The translations under genes were made by a program, and so were the position numbers. DNA of 64,000 bases from contig JAEEQE010000011.1 of NCBI GenBank assembly GCA_016285145.1, forward strand, positions 1 to 64,000, written 5' to 3'. A model generated the notes under the pieces. It saw only the letters and a list, made by a program, of their open reading frames with translations, did not search any database and was not told the DNA's origin. This document shows, piece by piece, positions 36,160-44,930 of this stretch; position 1 is the stretch's first letter, and every line of letters starts with the position of its first letter. Source of the DNA: Bacteroidales bacterium. Its GTDB lineage: Bacteria > Bacteroidota > Bacteroidia > Bacteroidales > WCHB1-69.

Positions 36160-37512
36160 TTACCCTATAATACCGGAAATGATGATGATAATGAGGGCCA
36201 ACGGGGACAAGTAGCGCAGCACGAAATAGTACAGTTCGAATGCCTTGGCCTTGATGGCTCCGCCGTTGGAAAGCTCGTCGCGCACTTCCGCCTTCGGGAA
36301 GAACCAGCCCAAGAAAATGGTCATCATCAGTGCCCCGATGGGCATCAGGTAAGAGGCGGTGATGAGGTCGAAGAGGTCGAAGATGGTGCGGCTGAAGATG
36401 TGGAAATCTTTCAGGATGCCGAATGAAAGGGTGCAGAATATGCCGATGACGAAGACCAGCAGCGTGCTGACAAAGGAGGCTGTGCGCCGTTTCCAATGGA
36501 GTTCCTCCACGCCAAAGGCCACCAAGATTTCCAATAGGGAAATGGTGGAGGTGAGTGCGGCAATGCCCAGTAACATGAAGAAAATGACGGCAAAGAGCGT
36601 ACCCGCCGGCATACTGTTGAACACGTTGGGCAGTACAATATAGACGAGTTCCGGACCGCTGGCCGGGTTCATCCCGAAGGCAAACACCGCCGGAAAGATG
36701 ACGATGCCCGCTAAGATGGCCACCAGAGAATCACAGCCGGCAATCCAAAGACTGGTGGGGAAGAGCTTGTCCTGCTTGCGGATGTAGGATCCGTAGGTCA
36801 CCATGGCGCCCATGCCGATGCTGAGAGAGAAAAAGGATTGTCCCAAGGCGGATAGAATGCAGGTGCCATTGAGTTTGCTGAAATCGGGTTTGAACAGGAA
36901 ACGAAGGCCTTCAGCGGCTCCGTCGAGGGTGACCGAGCGCACGCACATAAGCAGAAGGAGCAGGAAGAGTATGGGCATCAGCACTTTGCTTACCTTTTCA
37001 ATGCCTTTTTGCACTCCCATGGTGATGACGGTGGCGGTTAGCGACAGAAACAACAGCTGATACAACAACGGCCAGAAAGAGCCTTGCGTGAAGTCGGAGA
37101 ACAGGGTTGTGATGGCTGTCGGGTCTTTGCCGGCAAGGCCGCCGCTGCAGGAGAGCACAATGTAGTTGAGCGTCCAGCCGGCCACCACGCTGTAAAAAGC
37201 ATATATAAGGAAGGCGGCCACAATGCCGAACACGCCCAGCAACATCCAGCCTTTGCTGCCGTTGCTCAGCTTGCGGTAGGCGCCCACCACGTTGCTCTGC
37301 GAACGGCGCCCGATGATGAACTCCGTCATCATCAAAGGCACCCCGATGAGTAGGACGAAGAAAACATAGACGAGCAGGAATGCGCCGCCGCCGTTTTGCC
37401 CTAACATGTAGGGGAAGCGCCAGATATTACCCAAACCGACAGCCCCACCGGCCGCCGCCAAAATCGCACCAAGGTTGGAGGTAAAACCTCTTTGAGTGTT
37501 TGTTGTTGCCAT
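36160..37512 (-). CDS. Sodium:neurotransmitter symporter (NSS/SLC6) family transporter
   Basis: 450 residues from the ATG at 37512 (MATTNTQRGF); a longer start at 37542 lies upstream of the promoter and is rejected. Helix 1 carries the family signature GGAVGLGNIWRFPYMLGQNG, which lines the substrate and Na+ sites. About eleven to twelve membrane helices follow, as in LeuT-type transporters. It imports an amino acid or similar amine with sodium; the specificity is not readable. It is a single-gene unit. Confidence 0.93.
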   Translation of the reverse strand: MATTNTQRGFTSNLGAILAAAGGAVGLGNIWRFPYMLGQNGGGAFLLVYVFFVLLIGVPLMMTEFIIGRRSQSNVVGAYRKLSNGSKGWMLLGVFGIVAAFLIYAFYSVVAGWTLNYIVLSCSGGLAGKDPTAITTLFSDFTQGSFWPLLYQLLFLSLTATVITMGVQKGIEKVSKVLMPILFLLLLLMCVRSVTLDGAAEGLRFLFKPDFSKLNGTCILSALGQSFFSLSIGMGAMVTYGSYIRKQDKLFPTSLWIAGCDSLVAILAGIVIFPAVFAFGMNPASGPELVYIVLPNVFNSMPAGTLFAVIFFMLLGIAALTSTISLLEILVAFGVEELHWKRRTASFVSTLLVFVIGIFCTLSFGILKDFHIFSRTIFDLFDLITASYLMPIGALMMTIFLGWFFPKAEVRDELSNGGAIKAKAFELYYFVLRYLSPLALIIIIISGIIG

Positions 37513-37529
37513 AATTTCAATTAAGGCGG

Positions 37530-37537
37530 CAAAGATA
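37530..37537 (-). promoter_or_regulatory. Promoter -7 element (TATCTTTG) for NSS transporter
   Basis: A perfect TAnnTTTG, 17 bases before the ATG at 37512; it decides the start. Confidence 0.7.
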
Positions 37538-37579
37538 AACAAAACAAACTTTGGATGCGACCTTTCTTGTTTTTTTTGC

Positions 37580-37587
37580 TATTTTTG
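37580..37587 (+). promoter_or_regulatory. Promoter -7 element (TATTTTTG) for lipoprotein-purN
   Basis: A perfect TAnnTTTG followed by CG, 34 bases before the ATG at 37622. Confidence 0.7.
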
Positions 37588-37621
37588 CGCCTCTATAATT
37601 TTGAAATAAAACTCTTTAAAA

Positions 37622-38032
37622 ATGAAAAAGTTAATGATTCTGATGGCGGTATGTTGCCTCGTGTTCGCATCTTGTGACAACAAACAGAAGGAAGAACCCG
37701 CCCTCACCCCGGAACAACAGGAAATGGCTGAAAAGCAAAAACAGTTCATGAAGGACCGCGAGGATTGGAACAATTGGGAGAATCAGACTGATGAGCGTAA
37801 GGCCGAGCTGCTGAACAAGAGCAAAACGGCTTATGAAAAACGTAAAGCCGCCCAGGAGGAGAAAGAGGCCCGCAAGGCCAAATTTGAAGAGGCTCTGGCC
37901 AATTGGGACAACCTCTCCCTGGATGAACGAAGAGCCGCCTTCGACCTCTTGGCTCCAGCCAAGCCCAATAGCAAAAGTGAGGTCAAAAGTTCTGACGAAG
38001 GCGACGAAACCACTGACAAAGACAAGAAATAA
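37622..38032 (+). CDS. Small charged coiled-coil lipoprotein
   Basis: 136 residues. Lipobox FASC with Cys18, then a highly charged helical body (Lys/Glu/Gln/Ala rich, about 30-105) that would form a coiled coil, and an acidic tail. No family is recognised. The stop overlaps the purN start by one base, so both are translated from one message. Confidence 0.82.
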   Translation: MKKLMILMAVCCLVFASCDNKQKEEPALTPEQQEMAEKQKQFMKDREDWNNWENQTDERKAELLNKSKTAYEKRKAAQEEKEARKAKFEEALANWDNLSLDERRAAFDLLAPAKPNSKSEVKSSDEGDETTDKDKK

Positions 38033-38598
38033 TGCATACAATCGCAGTTTTCGCTTCGGGCTTCGGCTCCAACTTCCAAGCCTTGATTGAGGCGGTGCAG
38101 CAGCATACGCTGGATGCCCGCATCGCTCTTTTAGTTACCGACAAGCCAGGCTGCAAGGCCGAGCAAAGAGCTGTCAGTCACGGAATTGATGTGTTTGCCT
38201 TCTCCTCGAAGGATTACAACGGCAAGGAGGCATACGAGACGGCTATCTTGCAGGAACTCCGCCAGCGGGGGGTTGAATACATTGTCTTGGCCGGCTACAT
38301 GCGTTATATCGGCAAGGTGCTTTTGGAGAACTTCCCGATGCGCATCATCAACCTCCATCCGGCACTGCTGCCTTCGTTCCCGGGCGCGCACGGCATCGCC
38401 GACGCCTATCATCACGGCGTGAAGGTGTTCGGCATCACCATCCACTTTGTGGATGAAGGGGTGGACACTGGCCGTATCATCGACCAGTTCGCCTTCCACG
38501 CCGATGGCAACGAAACGCTGGAGGAAATCGAGACCAAAATACATCAGTTAGAACACCAATATTATCCGATTACCGTCAACAGGGTTGTGAACGGGTAG
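38032..38598 (+). CDS. purN: Phosphoribosylglycinamide formyltransferase
   Basis: 188 residues. It transfers a formyl group from 10-formyl-THF to GAR in purine synthesis. The N-terminal loop is FASGFGSNFQALIEA and the catalytic segment is INLHPALLPSFPGAHG, with the Asn, His and Asp residues (N in INLHP, H in GITIHFVDEGVD, D in DEGVDTG) in place. It is followed by a terminator. Confidence 0.95.
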   Translation: MHTIAVFASGFGSNFQALIEAVQQHTLDARIALLVTDKPGCKAEQRAVSHGIDVFAFSSKDYNGKEAYETAILQELRQRGVEYIVLAGYMRYIGKVLLENFPMRIINLHPALLPSFPGAHGIADAYHHGVKVFGITIHFVDEGVDTGRIIDQFAFHADGNETLEEIETKIHQLEHQYYPITVNRVVNG

Positions 38599-38620
38599 TT
38601 GTTCTTTGCTAAAAACATAT

Positions 38621-38654
38621 AGGCTGCTTCATTATGAATGGGGCAGCCTTTTTT
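38621..38654 (+). terminator. Rho-independent terminator after purN
   Basis: AGGCTGC (38621-38627) pairs with GCAGCCT (38643-38649) across a 15-base loop; T5 follows. Confidence 0.8.
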
Positions 38655-38670
38655 AATGCCTAATACGCAA

Positions 38671-38697
38671 AAGAGGGCCTAAAAAGCCCTCTTTTTT
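38671..38697. terminator. Bidirectional terminator between purN and ftsZ
   Basis: AAGAGGGC (38671-38678) pairs with GCCCTCTT (38686-38693). T-rich on the right and, on the minus strand, a T-rich loop and tail end the ftsZ transcript. Confidence 0.75.
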
Positions 38698-38723
38698 ATA
38701 TATTGCAATTGTATCGCGGCAAA

Positions 38724-40187
38724 TTAGTCCGCCAAGTCGCTGAAGAACTCGCTGAGATCGTTGGCCACCTCGTACATGGGGGTGTATTCCATGGTGGGCG
38801 TGGCGGGCGTGGCAGTGGTCTGCAGCGTGCTTACGCGCTGCTGTGTCTGGCGCAGGATGGCGGGGGTCTCTATCTTGTATTGGAAATCTTCTTCATCGTG
38901 GAACAGCGGGTCAACGGGTTCTTCAATGCGTTGGGGACCGCTTCCCGGGGTGAAGAAGGATTGCGGTGCGGGTTGCACCTGCGGCTCCATGGCAACAGCT
39001 GGCTCCTGATAGTCGAAAATGGATACATTCGGAGTCTGCTGTACGTTGGCCTCCTCACGAGGGGTGGTCAGGGTCTCATAATCATCCGCCTTGGGCGCAG
39101 CGGGCGCGTTGTTGGCTTCCACTTTCGTGCCCATCTGGATGTCGGTCTTGAAAATATCATCCTGCTTTTTGTCGTCGGTAACGACCGTGGTGAGCTCCTT
39201 CTCCAAGATTTCGCGGGCCTGGGAGTTGAAGTTGGTCACGATGACCGACAGCTTGAGGGCGTCGCCAAGGCTCTCGTCCACGCCACGGCCCCAAATGACT
39301 TCCGCTTCCGGACTCTTGACGGCTTCGAACTTCTCGGTAAGGGCTTCCAGTTCGGAAACCTTAAGCTCGTTGTCGGGACCGTAGCTGATGAAGAAGAGGA
39401 AGTTCTGGGCGTCGGCGATGACGGGGTTGTCCAACAGCGGGCAGCGCAGGGCGTCGTCCACCACACGTTCCACACGGTCGGCACCGCTGGCCACGGCTAA
39501 GCCCAACATGGCCTTGCCGCTCTCCTTCATGATGGTCTCGATATCGTGGAAGTCCACATTCTGCTCGTAGTTGACAGTGATAAGCTCGGCGATGCACTTG
39601 ACGGCATTCTTCAGCACGTCATCGGCATAGCTGTAGGCTTTGCTCAAAGTGTCTTCCTGATAGAATTTGAGGATGTTCTGGTTCTTGACCACAATCAGGG
39701 AGTCCACGTATTTGTCCAGTTCGGCGATTCCCCTTTCGGCTTGTTTGATACGGGCGGACCCTTCGAACTTGAAGGGGGCGGTAACCACACCGATGGTGAG
39801 GATGCCCATCTCATGGGCGATTTCAGCAATCACCGGGGAGGCTCCTGTACCGGTACCCTTGCCCATACCGGCAGTGATGAACAGCATCTTGGTCTCCCGA
39901 CCGATGAAGTCCATGATCTTCTCCTTGCTGTCCAAAGCATATTGGCGGGCGATTTCGGGTTTCGCGCCGGCTCCGAGGCCGGTGCCCAACAAAAGCTTCT
40001 CGGGAACGGGGCTCTTGCTCAAATGCCCCTGGTCGGTGTTGCACACCAGAAAGTCCACACCCACAATGCCTTCGCTGTACATGTGCTTGACCGCATTGCT
40101 GCCGCCGCCGCCGACACCGATAACTTTGATGATGGAGGAGTTCTCTCTTGCGCCGTAATCCGCTGTAATGTCAATTCTGTCTGTCAT
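38724..40187 (-). CDS. ftsZ: Cell division GTPase FtsZ
   Basis: 487 residues. Tubulin-like GTPase that builds the division ring. GTP-binding segments: VGGGGSNAVKHM (near 25-35) and the tubulin signature GMGKGTGTGASPV (near 107-120), then the T7 loop region with NFNSQAREI. The C-terminal ~170 residues are a variable linker; the conserved tail peptide appears as ETPAILRQTQQRV, with a further ~45 residues after it, as in many Bacteroidota. It follows ftsA by 66 bases. Confidence 0.97.
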   Translation of the reverse strand: MTDRIDITADYGARENSSIIKVIGVGGGGSNAVKHMYSEGIVGVDFLVCNTDQGHLSKSPVPEKLLLGTGLGAGAKPEIARQYALDSKEKIMDFIGRETKMLFITAGMGKGTGTGASPVIAEIAHEMGILTIGVVTAPFKFEGSARIKQAERGIAELDKYVDSLIVVKNQNILKFYQEDTLSKAYSYADDVLKNAVKCIAELITVNYEQNVDFHDIETIMKESGKAMLGLAVASGADRVERVVDDALRCPLLDNPVIADAQNFLFFISYGPDNELKVSELEALTEKFEAVKSPEAEVIWGRGVDESLGDALKLSVIVTNFNSQAREILEKELTTVVTDDKKQDDIFKTDIQMGTKVEANNAPAAPKADDYETLTTPREEANVQQTPNVSIFDYQEPAVAMEPQVQPAPQSFFTPGSGPQRIEEPVDPLFHDEEDFQYKIETPAILRQTQQRVSTLQTTATPATPTMEYTPMYEVANDLSEFFSDLAD

Positions 40188-40253
40188 ATCTGTTTATGTT
40201 CTTAATTATCTTAAAAAAGGTTAATGATTCGGTTTGGTTTGGATGATATGGGG

Positions 40254-41573
40254 TTAGGAGACGTTTTCTAACATCTCCTTCAGATAGTCATGTACTTTTT
40301 TGAAGAGGCCCCACCGTGAAGCACCATCGGGTTTCGGATCTGAGTCCGGACCTGGGTTTTGAATGGGTGTGGTGCCGCGTTCCGAGGTGGTCAGATGCAG
40401 GTTCTCTTCGGTCTCGATGCCGTATTTGAGCAAGCCGAGGGCTGTGGAGAAGGCCGGCTGCTTCAATTCCGTGGGGATGGAGTGTGCGAACCCGTTGTCG
40501 GGGATGCCGATGCGGGTGGGCATCTGGAGCATGTATTGGCACAGCTCCTTGATGTGGCGGAGGTTAGAGCCGCCACCCGTGAGGACGAGGCCTGCGAAGA
40601 GGCGATCCTTATAGCCGGAGTTGTCAATCTCTTTCTGGATGGCGCTGAGAATCTCGCCCTGCACGCGGCTGTTGATGATCTGCGCCAAATAGTTTTCGTT
40701 GATCTGGATGGGCTCCTGGCCGTGCGGCTTGGGGATGGTGATGAGGTTGTTGGAATGGCTCTTCTCCACAATGCAGGTGCCGTAGGAGATCTTCAGTTTC
40801 TCGGCCACATCCTCGGAGATTTTGCATACCTGCGCGATGTCGCGGGTGATGACGTTGCCGCCCATGGCGATGACTTTGGTATAAACGGGATTTCCGTCCA
40901 CGAAGATGATAAGGTCGGAGGTGCCGCCGCCGATATCGACCAGTGCCACGCCATGGCGTTTCTCCTCCTCGGTGAGGCAGGCTATGCCGGAGGCGATGGG
41001 CTCCAGTATAATGTCGTTCAGATGAATGCCCGATTCTTCACCGCACATTTTGATGCGGTCGATTTCGGAGATCTTGCCTGTGATGAGCTGGTAGGTTCCA
41101 ATGACTTCGTTGCCGAGCTCACCCACGGGTTCGAAGGTGACACGATCCTTGTCAATGAGATATTTCTGCGGAATAACGTCGATGATCTCTTCGCCGGGAG
41201 GCACGGTGGCGTGGAAAACCTCGTTCTTCAGGTTCTCAATCTCTTCGCTGGTGATGGGCGTCTTCTTGCCCTGGCGGAAAAGGTGGTGGTTGTACCGGCT
41301 GGTCTTGATGTGATGGCCGGCAATGCCCACATACACGCTTTTGATCTCCTGGTTGGAACGCTGGCTGGCCATGCTGGTGGAGAGCGTTATGCCGGTGACG
41401 GTTTTGTTGATGTTGCGGATCTCGCCGAACTCCACACCGGTGGACTCGCTTTTGCCGTAGCCGATAATGTCAATCTGACCGTTCTCGTTCCGATAGCCGA
41501 TAACGGTGGCGATCTTGGTGGTGCCGATGTCCAGACCGACAATCATGTTGTCATTGTTGTAAACGTTCTCCAT
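40254..41573 (-). CDS. ftsA: Cell division protein FtsA
   Basis: 439 residues. Actin-fold ATPase that tethers FtsZ to the membrane. Phosphate-binding segments GLDIGTTKIATVIGY (near 13-27) and VDIGGGTSDLIIFVDG, the SHS2 insertion with SVYVGIAGHHIKTSRY, and the adenosine loop VLTGGGSNLRHIKEL. The C-terminus ends in the amphipathic stretch WGLFKKVHDYLKEMLENV, the expected membrane-targeting helix. It is between ftsQ and ftsZ. Confidence 0.96.
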   Translation of the reverse strand: MENVYNNDNMIVGLDIGTTKIATVIGYRNENGQIDIIGYGKSESTGVEFGEIRNINKTVTGITLSTSMASQRSNQEIKSVYVGIAGHHIKTSRYNHHLFRQGKKTPITSEEIENLKNEVFHATVPPGEEIIDVIPQKYLIDKDRVTFEPVGELGNEVIGTYQLITGKISEIDRIKMCGEESGIHLNDIILEPIASGIACLTEEEKRHGVALVDIGGGTSDLIIFVDGNPVYTKVIAMGGNVITRDIAQVCKISEDVAEKLKISYGTCIVEKSHSNNLITIPKPHGQEPIQINENYLAQIINSRVQGEILSAIQKEIDNSGYKDRLFAGLVLTGGGSNLRHIKELCQYMLQMPTRIGIPDNGFAHSIPTELKQPAFSTALGLLKYGIETEENLHLTTSERGTTPIQNPGPDSDPKPDGASRWGLFKKVHDYLKEMLENVS

Positions 41574-41585
41574 AGACAGTTGAAT

Positions 41586-42338
41586 TTATTTTCGTTTTGC
41601 TATTATCCTGTTCTTAAAACGCACATCCAGTTGCGCATACGTGTCAAATCCCTTCCGCGTCAATCCCTCCTGATAGACCAGTTTGAGGTTTTCTAACTTC
41701 TCCTCTATGTTTTGGTCGTCCCCGAAAAGCACCACATGGTTCCCTACTGACGGCACCAACTCTATCTGGTTGTGTTCGTTGAGGTAGAGCTGTTGGAACT
41801 GCGCTTGGCAGAACTCGTCCTTTTGGATGGCGTTGGCAATGTTCACCATCTCGGCGAGCCGCCCGCGGGCAGTATCTCCCTGCTTGTAATGCTGGTGGAT
41901 GTGGCCGTTGGCGATGGGCAGATCGTCCTGCATCTTGGCGGTGAAGGGCAGAAGACAGCCGCTGTCGTCCACGAAATACTGGTCCCCGTCCTGGCTGAAG
42001 GCGTGCAGGATGATGTGCTTCAGCGTGTAGTCAATCACTAAACGGCTGCCTGAGAAGTGGATGAAGTTCACCTCCTCCACGTACGGGTTCGCTGACAGCA
42101 AGTGGGTGATGGCCGCCACGTCAATGTCCTTCATCGGCATACCGAGAATGGCGATGCTGTCCGCCGACAACATCCGATCCACCTCCGCCTGACCGAGCAC
42201 CAAGCTCTCATTCTGCGTGTGCGGGGCTACGGTTATGCTCTCGCATTGGTGTTTCGGTACAGATACAATAGCCCAAATGATAATTATCAATACGCTGATA
42301 ATCAAAATAATACGGGTAATTGCTTTAACGTATCTCAT
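41586..42338 (-). CDS. ftsQ: Cell division protein FtsQ
   Basis: 250 residues from the ATG at 42338 (MRYVKAITRI), chosen because the promoter at 42368-42375 lies within the longer reading that starts at 42410. A single transmembrane helix (about 8-27) is followed by a periplasmic POTRA-type domain (HLLSANPYVEEVNFIHFSGS) and the FtsQ beta domain. Weakly conserved as always; the assignment leans on its place directly before ftsA-ftsZ. Confidence 0.85.
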   Translation of the reverse strand: MRYVKAITRIILIISVLIIIIWAIVSVPKHQCESITVAPHTQNESLVLGQAEVDRMLSADSIAILGMPMKDIDVAAITHLLSANPYVEEVNFIHFSGSRLVIDYTLKHIILHAFSQDGDQYFVDDSGCLLPFTAKMQDDLPIANGHIHQHYKQGDTARGRLAEMVNIANAIQKDEFCQAQFQQLYLNEHNQIELVPSVGNHVVLFGDDQNIEEKLENLKLVYQEGLTRKGFDTYAQLDVRFKNRIIAKRK

Positions 42339-42367
42339 TTGGCTGCTATAATACTGTAGAATAGCTA

Positions 42368-42375
42368 CAAAAATA
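42368..42375 (-). promoter_or_regulatory. Promoter -7 element (TATTTTTG) for ftsQ-ftsA-ftsZ
   Basis: A perfect TAnnTTTG, 29 bases before the ftsQ ATG at 42338. Confidence 0.6.
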
Positions 42376-42449
42376 GCATTTAGCGGCGAGACATAAAAGG
42401 CCGTCCGCATAAAAAATAAACAAAAAAGTGTTGATAATGTAAAAAAATG

Positions 42450-43316
42450 TTAGGCGTTGCGTTTGTCCAATCCCCACAACAATTTTTCCCGTATAATGTT
42501 GTAAAAGTTGTTGTTATGGAAAAGGACCGTCTGGATTTGGAAATCCTCCTGCCGGATGCTCAGTCGGGTCCGGTTATCCACAATGACCTTGCGGGTGTCG
42601 GTGCAAAGGGTGAACCGTCCGTTACGGCTTTCCACCTCGATGGTGAGCGTCGTGTCGGACGGGATGACTAACGGGCGTACACTCAGCGAGTGCGGAGCGA
42701 TGGGGGTCAGCACGTTGACCTGCGACTGCGGATGCAGGATGGGTCCGCCACAACTCATCGAGTAGGCGGTGGAGCCCGTGGGGGTGGAAATGATCAGCCC
42801 GTCGGCCCAGTAGGTGTTGACCTTCTGGCCGTCGGCCCACACGGTGATGGCACTGATGGAGTCCGTGTCGGTGGCCCGGATGGTGATGTCGTTCACGGCA
42901 AACGTGCCCGACAAGGCCATCGGCTCGCTGCTGTCCACATGCAGCAACGACCTCTGTTCAAGTGAGTAACGACGCTCCTTCAACATCTGGAAACACTCTT
43001 TGAAGTTATCCTTCTTGATGCCCGAGAGGAAGCCTATACGCCCGGTGTTGATGCCCACTAACGGGATGTTCAGATTCCCGACTAAATTGGCGGCGTCGAT
43101 GAAGGAGCCGTCGCCCCCGATGGAGACCATGAAGTCGATGGGCAGATGGCGGGAAAGCTCCTCATGATTGTGGAAAAAAGCATGGCAACCGCCCACCTCC
43201 GGGCAGTTGCCATGAATGATTAAGTCGAATTGCTGCGATTGCAGATGTTCGATGACCGTGCAGATGAAAGCCTGTTCCTCCGCACCATTCTGGCGGCTGT
43301 AAAGCGCGATTTTCAT
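42450..43316 (-). CDS. nadK: NAD kinase
   Basis: 288 residues. It phosphorylates NAD to NADP. The nucleotide site is VSIGGDGSFIDAANL (GGDG motif), followed by GINTGRIGFLSGI and the C-terminal domain with STPTGSTAYSMSCGGPI, all diagnostic. The ATG overlaps the butyrate kinase stop (TAATG), so the two are translationally coupled. Confidence 0.96.
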   Translation of the reverse strand: MKIALYSRQNGAEEQAFICTVIEHLQSQQFDLIIHGNCPEVGGCHAFFHNHEELSRHLPIDFMVSIGGDGSFIDAANLVGNLNIPLVGINTGRIGFLSGIKKDNFKECFQMLKERRYSLEQRSLLHVDSSEPMALSGTFAVNDITIRATDTDSISAITVWADGQKVNTYWADGLIISTPTGSTAYSMSCGGPILHPQSQVNVLTPIAPHSLSVRPLVIPSDTTLTIEVESRNGRFTLCTDTRKVIVDNRTRLSIRQEDFQIQTVLFHNNNFYNIIREKLLWGLDKRNA

Positions 43317-44386
43317 TAGACGTAGTCTTGCACTTCCACTTCGCTGTTCAGGATCATGTTGGCATTGAGGGCCATGGCGGCCATCTCGTCCTCGCCGGGA
43401 TATACGGCCACCGGGGCAATCCAGTCGATGTAGCGTTTGATGCGGGCGATGACAGGCTTTCCGTAGGCGATGCCGCCCGTCAGGATGATGGCGTCGATCT
43501 TGCCCTTGAGCACCACGGCGTTTTCGCCGATCTGCTTGGCCACCTGATAGGCGAAAGCCTCCTCTAATAACTCGGCTTTCGGGTCGCCGGCGATGGCTGC
43601 CTTCTCAACCGCCAAGGCGTCGTTGCTGCCAAAATAACCGACATATCCACCTTTGCCCACTAATATTTTCTGCATGTCTTCCTGGGTGTATTTGCCGCTG
43701 AAACAAGCTTTTAAGAACTGGTTCATCGGCAGGCTTCCGGAGCGTTCCGGAGAGAACGGGCCTTCGCCGTCCAAGGCTTGGTTTACGTCGATGACGCGGC
43801 CCTGACGATGGGCACCCACGCTCACGCCGCCGCCCATGTGGCAGACAATGAGGTTCAGCTCCTCATATTTCTTGCCGCTGTCTTTGGCGTACATGCGGGC
43901 GATGGCCTTCTGGTTCAGGGCATGGAAAATGGACTTGCGCTCGAAGTCGGGATGGCCGGTGATGCGGGCCACCTCTTCCATCTCGTCCACAATCACAGGA
44001 TCGGCGATGTAGGCTTCCTTCAGACCGATGAACTTCGCGATGCTGTCGGCGATGAGGCCGCCCAAGTTACAGGCGTGCTGGCCGTTATAGCCCATCATGA
44101 GATGCTCTTTCATGAGCTCGTTGATGCGGTAAACGCCGGATTTCAAGGGCTTGATCAAACCGCCACGACCCATGACTAAGTCGATGGAGTGCAGGTCTAT
44201 GTTTTCGGCTTCCAGCACCGAAATGATGACGTCGCGGCGGAACTCGTATTGGTCAGCAATCGTGGCGTAGCCGGAAAGCTCTTCTGTGGAATGTTTGATG
44301 TTCTTGACGAATTTCTGTTCGTTACCCTCGAAAATGGCTATCTTCGTGGATGTTGAACCGGGGTTGATGGCAAGTATTTTTTTCAT
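43316..44386 (-). CDS. buk: Butyrate kinase
   Basis: 356 residues. ASKHA-fold kinase; butyryl-phosphate + ADP to butyrate + ATP (branched acyl phosphates are also possible). Segments: AINPGSTSTKIAIFEGN at the start, VMGRGGLIKPLKSGVY, CHMGGGVSVGAHRQGRVIDV and ILTGGIAYG. The ~355-residue length and 'GRGG' rather than the acetate kinase pattern favour Buk. The usual partner phosphotransbutyrylase (ptb) is not adjacent; nadK is. Confidence 0.93.
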   Translation of the reverse strand: MKKILAINPGSTSTKIAIFEGNEQKFVKNIKHSTEELSGYATIADQYEFRRDVIISVLEAENIDLHSIDLVMGRGGLIKPLKSGVYRINELMKEHLMMGYNGQHACNLGGLIADSIAKFIGLKEAYIADPVIVDEMEEVARITGHPDFERKSIFHALNQKAIARMYAKDSGKKYEELNLIVCHMGGGVSVGAHRQGRVIDVNQALDGEGPFSPERSGSLPMNQFLKACFSGKYTQEDMQKILVGKGGYVGYFGSNDALAVEKAAIAGDPKAELLEEAFAYQVAKQIGENAVVLKGKIDAIILTGGIAYGKPVIARIKRYIDWIAPVAVYPGEDEMAAMALNANMILNSEVEVQDYV

Positions 44387-44410
44387 AAAACAAATTATTG
44401 GTTATAGACT

Positions 44411-44433
44411 AAAAAAGCCGTGTCAAACACGGC
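44411..44433 (-). terminator. Terminator overlapping the buk promoter
   Basis: On the minus strand GCCGTGT-TTG-ACACGGC is followed by T6. It ends transcription from the immunity-like gene and coincides with the predicted buk transcription start. Confidence 0.8.
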
Positions 44434-44434
44434 T

Positions 44435-44442
44435 GCAAATAT
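44435..44442 (-). promoter_or_regulatory. Promoter -7 element (TATATTTG) for buk-nadK
   Basis: A perfect TAnnTTTG followed by CA, 48 bases before the buk ATG. The hairpin at 44417-44433 begins one base downstream of it. Confidence 0.55.
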
Positions 44443-44492
44443 AGGGAAAAAAGTTCAATAATCAAAGGGGAGAATGTCGAATCATTTGGAAA

Positions 44493-44930
44493 TCATTCTT
44501 CCGCTTCAACAAGCCAGTGTTTTTTCAAGATGGCATCCTCTACCGGAAACCAGACAGCCATGCTGTCAAATTCGTGGGAAAATATGATCATCGCTTGATA
44601 GTGACAAGTAAGGTCATAGTAGTTATCGCCAGATCGCAATAAAAGGTATTGCGATGCGGCTGCTTTGTCATGGTCATTTTCAATATAGGCACATTTGATG
44701 GAGTCTCTAAGTTGTTTGGCATTTATAATAAAAGCCTTGAATGCCGAATCATTTTGTCGAATCATTTCAAGCTCTTCAGCAGTAAAATCGGTGTTGTTGA
44801 TTGTACTTGCATGGTTGGTTTTATTATTGCATCCTACAAAAACCAGACAGCAAAAACTAATCAGAATACAATTCTTCAGCTCTTTTAAGCATTTCCTTGT
44901 TTCTTCCAAGAGGTTCTTTTGAAATGACAT
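44493..44930 (-). CDS. Lipoprotein, probable immunity protein of lysozyme-like toxin
   Basis: Up to 145 residues from the ATG at 44930. A lipoprotein signal is clear: NCILISFCCLVFVGC, so the mature protein begins at that Cys and lies in the periplasm. The signal would sit perfectly at the N-terminus if translation began at the CTG at 44879 (LKNCILISF), which suggests a lost or non-standard start. The mature ~115 residues match no family I recognise. The gene overlaps the 3' end of the toxin fragment in another frame, the usual toxin-immunity order, and a periplasmic lipoprotein is what immunity to a cell-wall-degrading toxin requires. Function is inferred from these two facts only. Confidence 0.6.
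   Translation of the reverse strand: MSFQKNLLEETRKCLKELKNCILISFCCLVFVGCNNKTNHASTINNTDFTAEELEMIRQNDSAFKAFIINAKQLRDSIKCAYIENDHDKAAASQYLLLRSGDNYYDLTCHYQAMIIFSHEFDSMAVWFPVEDAILKKHWLVEAEE

Noticed and set aside
40359-41696. 445-codon open frame antisense to ftsA
   Set aside because: The ftsA motifs on the minus strand are complete, and the antisense frame has only shadow composition.
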